DNA of 64,000 bases. Origin: Gp1-AA133 sp963850425. Its GTDB lineage: Bacteria; Acidobacteriota; Terriglobia; Terriglobales; Acidobacteriaceae. Position numbers and translations under genes: made by a program. Location of the stretch: the NCBI GenBank assembly GCA_963850425.1, contig CAWKLF010000001.1:806001-870000 (forward strand), written 5' to 3'. This document shows, piece after piece, positions 9,254-18,279 of this stretch. Within the stretch, counting starts at the first letter, position 1; each line of letters opens with the position of its first letter. The notes beneath the pieces are model-generated. The model did no database searches, was not told the origin of the DNA, and saw only the letters and a list, made by a program, of their open reading frames with translations.

Positions 9254-9946
9254 ATGCTGAGCCACGTCCAAAGCATCCACGACCAAGGCTTCGCCATTAT
9301 CCCCGAATGTCTGGCGGAAGGAACGGTCGAAAGCCTCCGCACTTGCCTAGGGAATGCCGTCCACGCTCAAAGAAATCTATTGGAAATTTTCGCGGTGCGC
9401 GATCTGGCGCTTTCAAAACCAGTCAGACAGCTAGTCACGGCCGTTCTCGGCGAAAATTGCTTTGCCGTGCGCGGACTCTTCTTAAACAAAACGCCCGACT
9501 CGAACTGGAAAGTTGCCTGGCACCAGGATCGAACGATAGCAGTTCGTGAGAGAAAGGATGCGCGACATTTCGGCCCATGGTCGATCAAAGCCGGTGTCCC
9601 GCATGTCCAACCCCCTGCATCTGTGATGGCCAACATGCTCGCCATTCGCCTACATCTGGACGAAAGCCATTCTGGTAACGGGCCTCTTCGCGTAATCCCC
9701 GGCTCTCACAATGCAGGGTGCCTCACCGCCGACGAAATCGAAGCTTGGAAGGAGCGTCCCAGCGTTACCTGCATCGTCCCCAAAGGCGGCGCACTTCTCA
9801 TACGCCCTCTCCTCGTTCATGCTTCGTCCAGTTGCGCAATGCCACAGCCGCGCCGCGTCGTCCATCTGGAGTTTGCCCTTGATGATCTGCCTGATGGCTT
9901 GGAATGGCACGACCGGGTTGCAGCAGCATCGCCAACCGCCGCCTAG
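9254..9946 (+). CDS. Phytanoyl-CoA dioxygenase (PhyH) family protein
   Basis: A 230-residue protein. HQDRTIAVRER gives the HxD part of the 2-His-1-carboxylate iron site, and the distal His is likely in LLIRPLLVHASSSC. GNGPLRVIPGSHNAG is the signature preceding the C-terminal strands of PhyH enzymes. Fe(II)/2-oxoglutarate hydroxylases of this family act on varied small molecules, and the substrate is not deducible here. It is a single gene whose last 4 bases overlap the convergent minus-strand gene that follows. Confidence 0.8.
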   Translation: MLSHVQSIHDQGFAIIPECLAEGTVESLRTCLGNAVHAQRNLLEIFAVRDLALSKPVRQLVTAVLGENCFAVRGLFLNKTPDSNWKVAWHQDRTIAVRERKDARHFGPWSIKAGVPHVQPPASVMANMLAIRLHLDESHSGNGPLRVIPGSHNAGCLTADEIEAWKERPSVTCIVPKGGALLIRPLLVHASSSCAMPQPRRVVHLEFALDDLPDGLEWHDRVAAASPTAA

Positions 9947-10680
9947 CGCGCGGGCTCAGGCGTGACGTTCACCAACATGTTCGGCCGCAGATTGAGTGTT
10001 TCGACAGTTATTTTCGAGATGAAGCAATTCACTTTCTCAGGAAGCCCCTGATCAGCGCGCTCATCGAGAATGTCTGCCAAGCTTGCGCGCGGACGGAGGC
10101 GGATATACAGCGGAGCACTTCCGCCGACGACCAGTCGATACCAGAGCGTCTCTGCCTGCAGTTTTGATCGCTCGGCGGCAAGCGCCGCTTCGAACGCCTT
10201 ACCCGCACCGTAGTTGACTTCCACCGTTGTGTACTCGGCCCGCGGGGTCGGAGTCGGCACACCGTTTCCTCGCGAAAGTGCCGGCAGAAACTCGTAGATA
10301 CCGTTCCCCAGGAATTGGGCGTGTGGCAAAACGTTGAGCATGTTGTCTCTCTCGTCTTCGGCCGGCGACACCGGGTTGCTCAGTTCGGCGGCCGTATGTC
10401 CGAAGGTTGCGTAAATAATCCACCGTTGCCGCTCACCGGATGCCCAGACCGAATAGCTGTACCAACCAAATGTGTCTTTGGCTTGCCGGTGCCACTCGAG
10501 GTGCCGGATGTACCCAGCCTCCCAGTCCACCGCATGGCCGTCCAGCGCGCGCATGACCGCGATGCGCGCATACGGTCCTAAAGGCTCAGGGGCGTGGGCT
10601 GTTTGCGCGATCAGGAATGACGGGAATATAGTGCCCGCGAGAACCACTGCGCCGAGAATCCTTGTCCAACGATGCTTCAC
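9943..10680 (-). CDS. Exported hypothetical protein
   Basis: A 245-residue protein from a GTG at 10680 with AGGGGGAGA upstream. The signal peptide is MKHRWTRILGAVVLAGTIFPSFLIAQTAHA. The mature part is soluble with no motif I recognise; it contains two similar-looking segments rich in aromatic residues (HLEWHRQAKDTFGWYSYSVW; AEYTTVEVNYGAGKAFEAAL), loosely reminiscent of a ferredoxin-like alpha/beta duplication. It converges on the PhyH gene with a 4-base overlap. Function is unknown. Confidence 0.65.
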   Translation of the reverse strand: MKHRWTRILGAVVLAGTIFPSFLIAQTAHAPEPLGPYARIAVMRALDGHAVDWEAGYIRHLEWHRQAKDTFGWYSYSVWASGERQRWIIYATFGHTAAELSNPVSPAEDERDNMLNVLPHAQFLGNGIYEFLPALSRGNGVPTPTPRAEYTTVEVNYGAGKAFEAALAAERSKLQAETLWYRLVVGGSAPLYIRLRPRASLADILDERADQGLPEKVNCFISKITVETLNLRPNMLVNVTPEPAR

Positions 10681-10845
10681 TAAATCTCCCCCTGAGAACG
10701 CGACCTCTACTCCTCAGTTCACTGCAGCGAGAGAGCGATCCTAGCCGGGCACGACAGGCGATTTGCGACACAGATACATCGAAGTCCGCCATCGGTGTGG
10801 TCCCGCCTTGCGTAACGCTTCTTTGGGCGGCATAGTAAGGAACGC

Positions 10846-11859
10846 ATGGCTGCCCCAAACCACAAGTCCGGCGTGAACCGCCAGTCTTCGAGCCGCCGGA
10901 TCATCGTCGTCGTGGTGCCGCCAGTGGATGAACTCGACCTGGTTGGACCTTTGCAGGTGTTCAACTCAGTGAATCGCCTCGCGGGAAGAAACATTTACGC
11001 GATTGAGGTCGTCACGAACATCAACCGGCTGACGGTCGAAGGCGAAGGCGGAGTTCTGACGTTCATGGCGAAGCATCACTTCAACAAAGTCCAGGGTGCT
11101 TGCGACTCCGTGCTTGTGGTTTGCGGACTGGGCTCTCGGTCTATACGCGACGCGGCGTTCTCTGCCTGGCTGAGAAAGATGGCGGCCGAAGTTCGCCGGT
11201 TGGGTGCTGTCTGTGTCGGCGCCTTTCTCCTCGCCGAGGCGGGACTGCTGAATGATCGGAAAGCGACGACTCATTGGAGATTCGGTCGCGAAATGGCAAC
11301 CCGATATCCGGCTGTCCGCGTGCAGCACGATCCACTCTGGGTCAAAGACGGGAACGTCTACACCTCCGCCGGCATTTCCGCCGGCATCGATCTCGCGCTT
11401 GCATGGGTGGAGGAAGACTGCGGCGCCGGCCTCGCCCATGAAGCCGCGCGCGAGCTTGTGTTGTTTCTGCGGCGCCCGGGTGGACAGCCGCAAGTGAGCA
11501 TCTCACTGGCCTCACAGGCTTCGGAGATGATGTCGATCCGTGAGCTTCAGATCTGGATTGCCGAGCATCTGCAGACCAAACTGTCAGTAGAGGACCTTGC
11601 CCATCGGATGTCGATGAGTGTGCGCAATTTTGAACGCGTATTCACGCGAGAGGTAGGCACGACTCCATCGCAATACGTTCTGCAGATGCGCGTGGAGGGC
11701 GCGCGTCGCCAGCTCGAACGCACAGAAAGAGGACTCAAGCAGGTAGCCTCGAGCGCTGGATTCGGCAACGTCGACCTGATGAGGCGCGCCTTTGTCCGGC
11801 TGTTGGGTATCACCCCGCGCCGCTATCGCGAACTCGCGGAGCATTCGACCGGCGAATAA
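10846..11859 (+). CDS. GlxA-type transcriptional regulator (DJ-1/PfpI + AraC HTH)
   Basis: A 337-residue protein. Residues about 18-190 form a DJ-1/PfpI-like domain (VVVVPPVDELDLVGPLQVF; the elbow GAVCVGAFLLAEAGLLNDRKATTHW). The C-terminal 100 residues are an AraC HTH (LSVEDLAHRMSMSVRNFERVFTREVGTTPSQYV ... RRAFVRLLGITPRRYR). Such regulators usually activate nearby catabolic genes after binding a small ligand. The aminotransferase gene 104 bases downstream on the same strand is a possible target, but this is inference. Confidence 0.9.
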   Translation: MAAPNHKSGVNRQSSSRRIIVVVVPPVDELDLVGPLQVFNSVNRLAGRNIYAIEVVTNINRLTVEGEGGVLTFMAKHHFNKVQGACDSVLVVCGLGSRSIRDAAFSAWLRKMAAEVRRLGAVCVGAFLLAEAGLLNDRKATTHWRFGREMATRYPAVRVQHDPLWVKDGNVYTSAGISAGIDLALAWVEEDCGAGLAHEAARELVLFLRRPGGQPQVSISLASQASEMMSIRELQIWIAEHLQTKLSVEDLAHRMSMSVRNFERVFTREVGTTPSQYVLQMRVEGARRQLERTERGLKQVASSAGFGNVDLMRRAFVRLLGITPRRYRELAEHSTGE

Positions 11860-11963
11860 AACAGGACAAGCGAGGCTACTGCACTCGCCTCAACACCACC
11901 CTTGCCCCCGGCCGCATGCGGTCGTACCATACGCCTTCCATTCACGCTAGACCGGAGGGCTTC

Positions 11964-13253
11964 ATGCTCAACCGCCGTCATTTCCTCTCCACCGCAGCCA
12001 CCGGAGTCGCCGCCTCGCTCGCCTTCCGGAGCAACCTGTTTGCGCAACTCGAAAAGACTCCGCCACTGCCCGACCATTCCCTCCTCGATAAGAATGAAGA
12101 CGCGTACTGGGCCGAAATGCGGCGCCAATTCCTCATCCCCGAGGACGAAGTCTACTTGAACAACGGTACGGTCGGCTCCAGCCCCGCGCCCGTGCTGCGC
12201 GCCATCTTCGACGGCTACACCACGACCGAGAAGATGGACGAGCAGGATCCCGAAGACTATCCCATCTGGGGATACGCCGCGTGGAACCAGTTCCGCGACC
12301 CGCTCGCCGCATTCGTCGGCTGCAAGCGCGATGAAATTGCCCTGCTGCGCAATGCCACCGAAGCCAACAGTTACATCGCCAACGGCATCGACATGAAGCC
12401 CGGCGACGAAGTCCTCATGACCGACCAGGAGCATCCCGGCGGAGAACATCCCTGGGATCTCAAGGCCAAGCGCTACGGCGTGGTGGTCAAAAAAGTCACG
12501 CTGCCCCGCCCCGTGAAAGATGCGGCACAGGTGCTCAACCTCTTCAACGACGCCATCACAGCGCGCACCCGCGTCCTCTTCTTCAGCCACATCACGACGT
12601 TTTCAGGAGTGATCCTGCCCGCGAAAGAACTTGCGGCCCTGGCGCGTACCAAGGGAATTCTCTCTGCAGTGGACGGAGCCCATGTCCCCGGCATGATGCG
12701 CCTTAACATCAGCGAACTGGGCTGCGACCTGTACTCGGCGAGCCCGCACAAGTGGCTGCAGGCGCCCAAAGGCTCTGGCTTCCTCTACGTGCGCGACGAA
12801 GTCATGGATCGTCTCTGGAACACGATCGCCACCGAAGGTTGGGACGACACCAAGATTCGAGCCGAACGCTTCCAGCGCATCGGCACTTCGAACGTGCCCG
12901 CGTTGTGGGGCCTGCGCGCCTCCATTCAACTGGCCAACGACATTGGCATGGAGCGCATCGAGCGCCGCCACCGCTATCTCGCCGATTACATCCTGGATCA
13001 AATGAAAAAGCGTGGCGCCGAATCCTGGACCTCGCCCGATCCAGCCCTGCGCTGCGCAATCGTCAGCGTAAACGTCCCGCCGGTTCCGCGCATGGATCTC
13101 GAAACGTGGCTATGGAAGACGCACAAAATCCGAATCCGCGGCGGTGACCCCAACAAGCTGCGCCTTTCGACGCCCTACTATTTGCGGCAAAAAGACCTCG
13201 ACCGCTTCCTCGACAAGTTCGACTCGTACAAGAAGACCAAGGGCATCGCCTAG
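11964..13253 (+). CDS. Tat-exported class V PLP-dependent aminotransferase-like protein
   Basis: The start chosen is the ATG at 11964, preceded by CCGGAGGG; an in-frame ATG 16 codons upstream would bury the signal. The protein is 429 residues with a twin-arginine signal (MLNRRHFLSTAATGVAASLA). The fold-type I core includes LLRNATEANSYIANGI, VDGAHVPGMM and the PLP-lysine motif YSASPHKWLQAPKGSGFLYV. The family covers cysteine desulfurases and isopenicillin-N-epimerase-like enzymes. An exported version suggests PLP is loaded before Tat transport. The substrate is unknown. Confidence 0.85.
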   Translation: MLNRRHFLSTAATGVAASLAFRSNLFAQLEKTPPLPDHSLLDKNEDAYWAEMRRQFLIPEDEVYLNNGTVGSSPAPVLRAIFDGYTTTEKMDEQDPEDYPIWGYAAWNQFRDPLAAFVGCKRDEIALLRNATEANSYIANGIDMKPGDEVLMTDQEHPGGEHPWDLKAKRYGVVVKKVTLPRPVKDAAQVLNLFNDAITARTRVLFFSHITTFSGVILPAKELAALARTKGILSAVDGAHVPGMMRLNISELGCDLYSASPHKWLQAPKGSGFLYVRDEVMDRLWNTIATEGWDDTKIRAERFQRIGTSNVPALWGLRASIQLANDIGMERIERRHRYLADYILDQMKKRGAESWTSPDPALRCAIVSVNVPPVPRMDLETWLWKTHKIRIRGGDPNKLRLSTPYYLRQKDLDRFLDKFDSYKKTKGIA

Positions 13254-13307
13254 AGGCCGCTTCTGATTGCAACCCTGCAAGGCACCCCGCAGCAAAGGAC
13301 AAACACG

Positions 13308-14024
13308 ATGAATAGATTGATCATAGTGATTCTCAGCCCTGTTTCAAGGCTGTCGCCCTTCGGTCTAGCCTGGCCTACGGTCGTCGTGTTGGCCTTTTCG
13401 CTAAGTTGCATCGGGCAAAACATTTCCGGTGTGGTCTATGATCCGGACGGATTGGTGGTGCCCAATGCCCGGGTCATGCTTATGCAGGATTACGTAAAGC
13501 AAAAAGAGAGCAGGAGCGGCGAGGCGGGAGAGTTCGTCTTCACTGGCCTTCAGCCAGGCATGTATCAATTGCAGGTGAAACAAGAGCGATTCTCTTTGTT
13601 CCAGCAGACTGTGATTTTGCGCAGAGAATCCGAACGAGTCTACCCTGTCCTTCCGCTTGCCCGCGAAAGCGAAGTAGTGCAGATTAGTGGCCGTCCTGCT
13701 TCCGGGAGTCGCAAGCCGGAGAAGCCACTCAGCAAAGAGTCTCGTTCGGGTGGAAGGGTCGAACCTGCCAAATTGCTGCAGCCGCTTCGACCAGCATATC
13801 CGGCCGGTGCGCTTGTTCGGGGTGTGGAGGGCTCGGTTGCCTTACATGCCACCATCAATACCGCTGGGGCGGTGAGCGATTTAATCGTGCTCGAATCTCC
13901 CGATCCCGAACTGGAAGAAGAAGCCCTGCGGACGGCACGGATTCTTCACTACCAGCCCATGAAACTGAATGGCCACCCTGTCCCGTGCCAGCTGACCATC
14001 CTTCTTGATTTCAAACTGGAGTAG
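13308..14024 (+). CDS. Carboxypeptidase-regulatory-like / TonB C-terminal protein
   Basis: A 238-residue protein with a good ribosome-binding site (AAAGGACA). A hydrophobic signal/anchor lies at residues 20-37. Residues 40-115 look like a carboxypeptidase-regulatory beta-sandwich (ISGVVYDPDGLVVPNARV ... GEFVFTGLQPGMYQLQV). After a basic linker, residues 150-236 form a TonB C-terminal fold (LRPAYPAGALVRGVEGSVALH ... ALRTARILHYQPMKLNGHPV). The usual N-terminal TonB transmembrane/proline region is absent, so it may be a periplasmic adaptor and not a true energy transducer. Confidence 0.75.
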   Translation: MNRLIIVILSPVSRLSPFGLAWPTVVVLAFSLSCIGQNISGVVYDPDGLVVPNARVMLMQDYVKQKESRSGEAGEFVFTGLQPGMYQLQVKQERFSLFQQTVILRRESERVYPVLPLARESEVVQISGRPASGSRKPEKPLSKESRSGGRVEPAKLLQPLRPAYPAGALVRGVEGSVALHATINTAGAVSDLIVLESPDPELEEEALRTARILHYQPMKLNGHPVPCQLTILLDFKLE

Positions 14025-14135
14025 CTGGATCCCACGTTCGTAGAATCTCGAAAACAACCATGGCAAATGCGGGCCAGCGTTTGGTTGCGGGGCCCGCCTC
14101 TCTTCAAACCCGATCTGACCGCGGGCGCTGGTTTT

Positions 14136-14576
14136 CTATTGAGCCCGAAGGCCGCTCATCGTCTCAACCTCAATCCGGAAAAAAACATTCTTGATTGCCA
14201 TATCCTCGGTCTCTTCGCGCCGTTCCGTCACCGCGTTAAGCCACCAGTTGATATGCTTGGCAAGCAGTTTGCGCGCATGTTGCCGCTCAACCGTGTATTG
14301 CGGTTCGCGCAATTCGAGGTAGGTTCCCGTAACAATGACACTGCCCCATTTCGAAGAACTTTCGATCTCGTCAGCCTGCAAGCAAACCTTCGGATTCTCC
14401 CGCATCCACTCAATTTTCCTGCCGAGCGTTGCAAACACGTAAACGTATCCCGGCTCGTACGCAAAGCCCACCGGCACGACATAAGGCTGATTGTCCTTGC
14501 AACATCCCAGCCTGCCGATAAACGATCGCTGCAACAGATCTCCGCATTGTTCTTCCGACATCGTGCTGACTTGCAT
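14136..14576 (-). CDS. Pyridoxamine-5'-phosphate-oxidase-like (NimA-type) flavoprotein
   Basis: A 146-residue split-barrel protein. FIGRLGCCKDNQPYVVPVGFAYEPGYVYVFA is the start of a PNPOx-like/NimA family member, with VIVTGTYLELRE further on. This family binds FMN or F420/haem and includes nitroimidazole-resistance proteins. Substrate is unknown. It lies alone between convergent neighbours. Confidence 0.8.
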   Translation of the reverse strand: MQVSTMSEEQCGDLLQRSFIGRLGCCKDNQPYVVPVGFAYEPGYVYVFATLGRKIEWMRENPKVCLQADEIESSSKWGSVIVTGTYLELREPQYTVERQHARKLLAKHINWWLNAVTERREETEDMAIKNVFFRIEVETMSGLRAQ

Positions 14577-14667
14577 GCCAGGCTCTCCAAAATAAACGGC
14601 TTTTGATTTCCGCTAGTCTAACTCGCGCCGCCAGTTCCTTACACAATGCCCGCGAGAAACCTTCGTA

Positions 14668-15186
14668 TTATTTCTCTTTATCGAATGAGTTCAGCAACTG
14701 CTCGAACGCGGCCTGGTTGGCAGCAATGGTCTTCGCCGGCCCCGTAAACTTGATGAATACATTCCCGTTGGGCCCCTCGACGATCGCCCCCAGCAGCCGA
14801 TAGTTGCTCTGCACTGTTTTTGACGCCGCCATCGGCCCTCCCATCCCGCCATAGTCGCCAGACGAATCGATGGTCGTCACCGCCAGCCCGTGAATCCTCC
14901 GCTTCGCAACCTTCGCATCCACCGGCTTGCCATCCGGATCGTGTACCTGCCCCTTCCAGCGATCCAGGTTCGCCTCCACACTTCCGCCCTGTCCATTGCC
15001 GAAAAAATAAACCACGCACTCGGCATTTGCCGTGTCTCCCCCCGCGGGCGAAATCGTGTAGGTCGCAGCACGCATCGGCCTCTCGCCTTCCGTCTTCCAC
15101 CCCGTTGGCGAGGTCCATTTCAATCCCGCGACCGACTGTCCGAATAACGATGCCCCCAGCAACACCACCACAGAAATAATCCGCAT
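14668..15186 (-). CDS. Small secreted protein of unknown function
   Basis: A 172-residue protein with a signal peptide (MRIISVVVLLGASLFGQSVA). The mature domain begins LKWTSPTGWKTEGERPMRAATY and contains a glycine-rich turn (SSGDYGGMGGPMAASK), ending NGNVFIKFTGPAKTIAANQAAFEQLLNSF. This arrangement resembles predicted secreted proteins in Acidobacteria and Planctomycetes, but I cannot assign an activity. No neighbouring gene suggests a pathway. Confidence 0.65.
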   Translation of the reverse strand: MRIISVVVLLGASLFGQSVAGLKWTSPTGWKTEGERPMRAATYTISPAGGDTANAECVVYFFGNGQGGSVEANLDRWKGQVHDPDGKPVDAKVAKRRIHGLAVTTIDSSGDYGGMGGPMAASKTVQSNYRLLGAIVEGPNGNVFIKFTGPAKTIAANQAAFEQLLNSFDKEK

Positions 15187-15329
15187 TGCATGAGTATAGA
15201 CGCGGTCTTATCTGGGAAGGGTGGGAGCGATTTACTTTTGCGATTCCGCGATCGTCAAAGGAAGAGACAGGCGGTGGCCAAGGCAAGGTTCGGCACCATC
15301 ACCGCCGACAGCAGAGGGATATGATCGCC

Positions 15330-15515
15330 TCAATCTTTTCTGCGGGTAGACACCGACGGCCACGCTGAAGCGGCAGATGTGCGCGCCTGTTGAATGTGTT
15401 CCTTCAAGGCCACCCTCAACTCCGCCATCACTTCTTCCAGTTCGTCTGGATCTGAAGTGTCAATGGCTTTTTCGATAAGCGCGTAAATATGGTCCTCTGC
15501 TCTCGGTAAATCCAC
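15330..15515 (-). CDS. Small acidic helical protein
   Basis: A 61-residue frame from a GTG at 15515. It is mostly charged amphipathic helix: DHIYALIEKAIDTSDPDELEEVMAELRVALKEHIQQAR. The pattern resembles the small protein encoded at 15752-15913, suggesting paralogues. Its ribosome-binding site is weak. It may be a regulatory or anti-sigma-like peptide, but there is no evidence beyond the shape. Confidence 0.5.
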   Translation of the reverse strand: MDLPRAEDHIYALIEKAIDTSDPDELEEVMAELRVALKEHIQQARTSAASAWPSVSTRRKD

Positions 15516-15751
15516 AAACTTCGCCCCTGCTGGAAGCTAAAAGCATATCGGGGCGTCCCCTCAGCCACGATAAGGAGAACCCTGTATTCGCGCCTAAGCC
15601 CGAGCCTTACGCAACCCATTTGTGCTCCGTATCCGAGCGCAACCTACACACTCCCATTTTTCGTACACCCCAGCCCTCAATCACTTAGTGATATGGCACG
15701 CCGAATGCTTTTAGGTAAGGGTGCGCTGAAAAGAACTTCGGAGGTGTTGCG

Positions 15752-15913
15752 ATGAGTCAAAGCACCCGGCGTGATTGGCGCGAACTCTGTGAAGAGATAT
15801 TGAAATCGAAAGATACAGAATGCGTCGACGATCTGCTTGAAGAACTCTTGGATGTGCTCGAGGAACACGCGCGAACCCACGGTCCACAACTATTGCCGCA
15901 AAGCGAGTCGTGA
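15752..15913 (+). CDS. Small acidic helical protein (53 aa)
   Basis: An ATG at 15752 follows CGGAGGTGTTGCG, a strong ribosome-binding site. The 53-residue product contains DWRELCEEILKSKDTECVDDLLEELLDVLEEH written as two helices around a conserved-looking DTEC turn. It resembles the divergent 61-residue protein at 15330-15515 in spacing of the helices. I do not know a named family. It is short, so it is easily missed by automatic annotation. Confidence 0.6.
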   Translation: MSQSTRRDWRELCEEILKSKDTECVDDLLEELLDVLEEHARTHGPQLLPQSES

Positions 15914-16020
15914 GTCCTACTGATGGTTGGCATCCATGTCTCCATCGCACTCACTGCGAAACAGTCAGCGGGCCTTAGCGTATCCCAGGCCCGACGGGGC
16001 GTCCGCCAACTCCTGATTCC

Positions 16021-16566
16021 TCACTGCAACCCTCCCAATCCGCACTCCTTCCAGAGTTTCTCCCAACTCCACAAACCGTAGCCAGCTCTCCCCGTCAGCG
16101 GGAAGCCCAGCTGATGAGCAAGCATGCACACCTGCCCGCGATGATGCGCATCGTGCACGATCATGTAGGCAAACATACTTGCCCCTGGAGTCCACGGCCG
16201 GGCCCAGCCGTCTCGATGAAACTTCTTCACGCGTCCTTCGCAGAGAGCCTCCCCCAGCATCCGCGAGCAGAGCGTCGCGCTCTGCGCAAGAGCTTGCTTC
16301 ACTTGCTGCTGTGTGCAACGCGCGCGATCCAACCGGGGAGGTGGCTTCAGGTGCGGAGCCGATAGGCGAAGCCACTTGCAACGAATATTGTGCATGTGAG
16401 CAAAGATAGCGGCGATGGTGCGCGCTTTGCCGCCAGGAACCCGAGCTCGCCACGCACGAGGATCGAGATGCTCCAGCAGGAGTTGGTTCATGCGGTCGTT
16501 GACCGCGTAGCTATCCTGCATGCCTTTCAGCAAATCAACAGTGGGAACACGCGCCAGTCGAGGCAT
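16021..16566 (-). CDS. DinB-family protein
   Basis: A 181-residue protein starting at the internal ATG (MPRLARVPTVDLLKGMQDSY), because the frame upstream has no family resemblance. It is a four-helix bundle with the DinB/YfiT metal histidines: FAHMHNIRCKWL in the second helix and MIVHDAHHRGQVCMLAHQLG in the third. DinB-like proteins are divalent-metal-dependent enzymes, often thiol transferases. The substrate is not known. It follows a DUF5317-like membrane gene on the same strand. Confidence 0.8.
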   Translation of the reverse strand: MPRLARVPTVDLLKGMQDSYAVNDRMNQLLLEHLDPRAWRARVPGGKARTIAAIFAHMHNIRCKWLRLSAPHLKPPPRLDRARCTQQQVKQALAQSATLCSRMLGEALCEGRVKKFHRDGWARPWTPGASMFAYMIVHDAHHRGQVCMLAHQLGFPLTGRAGYGLWSWEKLWKECGLGGLQ

Positions 16567-16684
16567 TTTTGTCGTGGATGAGGCTAGCGCGAAGGGCCGG
16601 CAGGCGCAAGCCGCTGATGCCAAAGGCGGATCTACCGAGGTGATCGCATCGACAATGTAGTAGCGACCGCTTTCTCGCCAGCAG

Positions 16685-17152
16685 CTAAGCTTCGCTGGGC
16701 GACCCGGCTGCATCGCGCGATGTCCACCCCGGCGGCCTGAGGTTCACGCCTCCCCGCAGCCGGAACAGTCGCCGCACGCAAATCGCGACCACCAGAATTC
16801 CCCCGGATAGCAGCACAAGATCGCCAATGCTGAAGAGTCCCAGCCAAGCCTGATCTGCCAGAAATGCGAGCCGCGTATTGGATGTGGCCAAATGCCAGAC
16901 GGGCCCCGCCGGACGAACGGTCGGCGGAACTCCGACTACCGGCATCGTTCCGGCATTCGCCTGCGTCACCAGGGCGTTCAGCGTCAGTCCGCACAGCATT
17001 TGCATCACCCCGACCCGCGCCCAGGTCGATCGAACCATGCGGAGCACTAACCACAAGATTGCAAAGGATTCACACAGCCATATTGTCGGATGTTGTGTCC
17101 AGGCCAGATGATGTGCTGCAGAAAGGAGATTCAACGTACACTCCGTCGCCAA
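16685..17152 (-). CDS. DUF5317-like membrane protein
   Basis: A 155-residue frame from a TTG start whose exact position is uncertain. Several hydrophobic segments (WLCESFAILWLVLRMV, VGVMQMLCGLTLNALVT, LGLFSIGDLVLLSGGILVVAICV) surround NAGTMPVVGVPPTVRP. A conserved G-x-MPV loop of this kind is what I associate with DUF5317. Function is unknown. It is likely co-transcribed with the downstream DinB gene. Confidence 0.55.
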   Translation of the reverse strand: MATECTLNLLSAAHHLAWTQHPTIWLCESFAILWLVLRMVRSTWARVGVMQMLCGLTLNALVTQANAGTMPVVGVPPTVRPAGPVWHLATSNTRLAFLADQAWLGLFSIGDLVLLSGGILVVAICVRRLFRLRGGVNLRPPGWTSRDAAGSPSEA

Positions 17153-17409
17153 CTAGATGAAGGAACATGAGCAGTCCTCCTGCCAAAACAGCCCTGACAG
17201 CAAGTTTCCTGTTTGCAACGGAGTATGAAATTGGGAATCTGCCGCCTGCCCCGTTTTCCCCATGTTTCCGTTCATCCCACTTCACATTAGGGAAAACTCA
17301 TGGCACTTCGTGTAAGCGACGATTTACAACCTTTCCAGTATGTCGCTCTAGACCTCCCTCAGCCAATAACACCGCCAATCGCTAATTCACTGGGGAGTAC
17401 CATTGGATC

Positions 17410-17583
17410 ATGAGCAAAATCAAAAGAGATTCCCCCAAAGGTCTCCGCGCCGTGACGGTCATCGTCCGAGATGAAGTCGACGACGAAGAGGAAGACGAGG
17501 ATTACGGCAAGAAAGACGACAACGAAGACGATGAAGAGAATGAAGAAGATGACGATGAACAGGACGACGGCTATTCGGAGTGA
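17410..17583 (+). CDS. Very acidic small protein (57 aa)
   Basis: The ATG at 17410 opens a 57-residue frame. The first 20 residues are basic to neutral (MSKIKRDSPKGLRAVTVIVR) and the rest is almost entirely Asp/Glu with a few Asn, Lys and Gly, ending DDGYSE. It sits 216 bases upstream of rpsU on the same strand. Strong charge polarity could suit a chaperone-like or nucleic-acid-mimic role, but that is speculation. The ribosome-binding site (GGGGAG) is somewhat far. Confidence 0.5.
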   Translation: MSKIKRDSPKGLRAVTVIVRDEVDDEEEDEDYGKKDDNEDDEENEEDDDEQDDGYSE

Positions 17584-17798
17584 GTCCTCCTCTTAGTGCC
17601 GGTTAGTGCTGGCAGGCAACACCTGAGCCTTCCCTCAGCGCAAGCGGGAAAAACCCCTTTCGCGGCAGTTCCAGGGTGTACTCGCCCTCCAATAAAGGCG
17701 AAGGGCCAGGTTTTCATCCCCCCTTCGACTCGCCAGCACCCCGAAGTTATATACTGGTAGGGCGTCTCTCATCCGGGACTCGTTTGGGGGTGATTGGT

Positions 17799-17996
17799 TT
17801 GGCAGAAGTTCGACTGCAAGAAGGAGAGTCGATCGAGAATGCACTGCGCCGTTTCAAGCGCAAGGTGCAGACCGAGGACATCATTAAGGAAGTCAAGCGT
17901 CACTCTTTCTACCTGAAGCCGGGCGCAAAACGCCGAGTGAAGCAGGCCTTGGCGCGCAAACGTGCCCGAAAGAAGTTCCGCAAAGAACAAGACTAA
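17799..17996 (+). CDS. rpsU: 30S ribosomal protein S21
   Basis: A 65-residue S21 from a TTG at 17799: LAEVRLQEGESIENALRRFKRKV ... VKRHSFYLKPGAKRRVKQAL, with a basic end. The TTG start is chosen by homology to the usual MAEV N-terminus, and GGGGGTGATT lies upstream; a GTG three codons earlier is the alternative. S21 binds the 3' end region of 16S rRNA during initiation. Confidence 0.92.
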   Translation: MAEVRLQEGESIENALRRFKRKVQTEDIIKEVKRHSFYLKPGAKRRVKQALARKRARKKFRKEQD

Positions 17997-18052
17997 TGGT
18001 CGAAATTGGCCGCGTCAGCCTTAAAGCTGCCGCGGCCTTCGCTTTCTGCCGT

Positions 18053-18085
18053 GTCATCCCGAGCGCAGTCGAGGCACCTTGTGTT
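18053..18085 (+). repeat. Dispersed GTCATCC-type intergenic repeat
   Basis: GTCATCCCGAGCGCAGTCGA followed by GGCACCTTGTGTT. The same sequence recurs at 22336-22406 (twice), degenerately at 38362-38411, and inverted at about 50599-50653. It lies between genes in every case. Confidence 0.75.
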
Positions 18086-18279
18086 CAAGGCTGCTTGATT
18101 CGCGCAGAACCGTAAAAGAGGAAGCTAGGACAACGTCCTTGGAATGAACCCGTGCAGACCGTGGGAACGGATGAACGCGGCGGCCCACCACCCATCCAAA
18201 ATCCAACCGCAGAACCTGAGAGATTTAGCCGAGCCTGGCGCCCGGCTCCAGCCGACCTTGCGTCGGCCGTCTTGCGCAA

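Noticed and set aside
17070..17285. 71-residue minus-strand hydrophobic frame
   Set aside because: One hydrophobic stretch but overlaps the start of the DUF5317-like gene; no other support.
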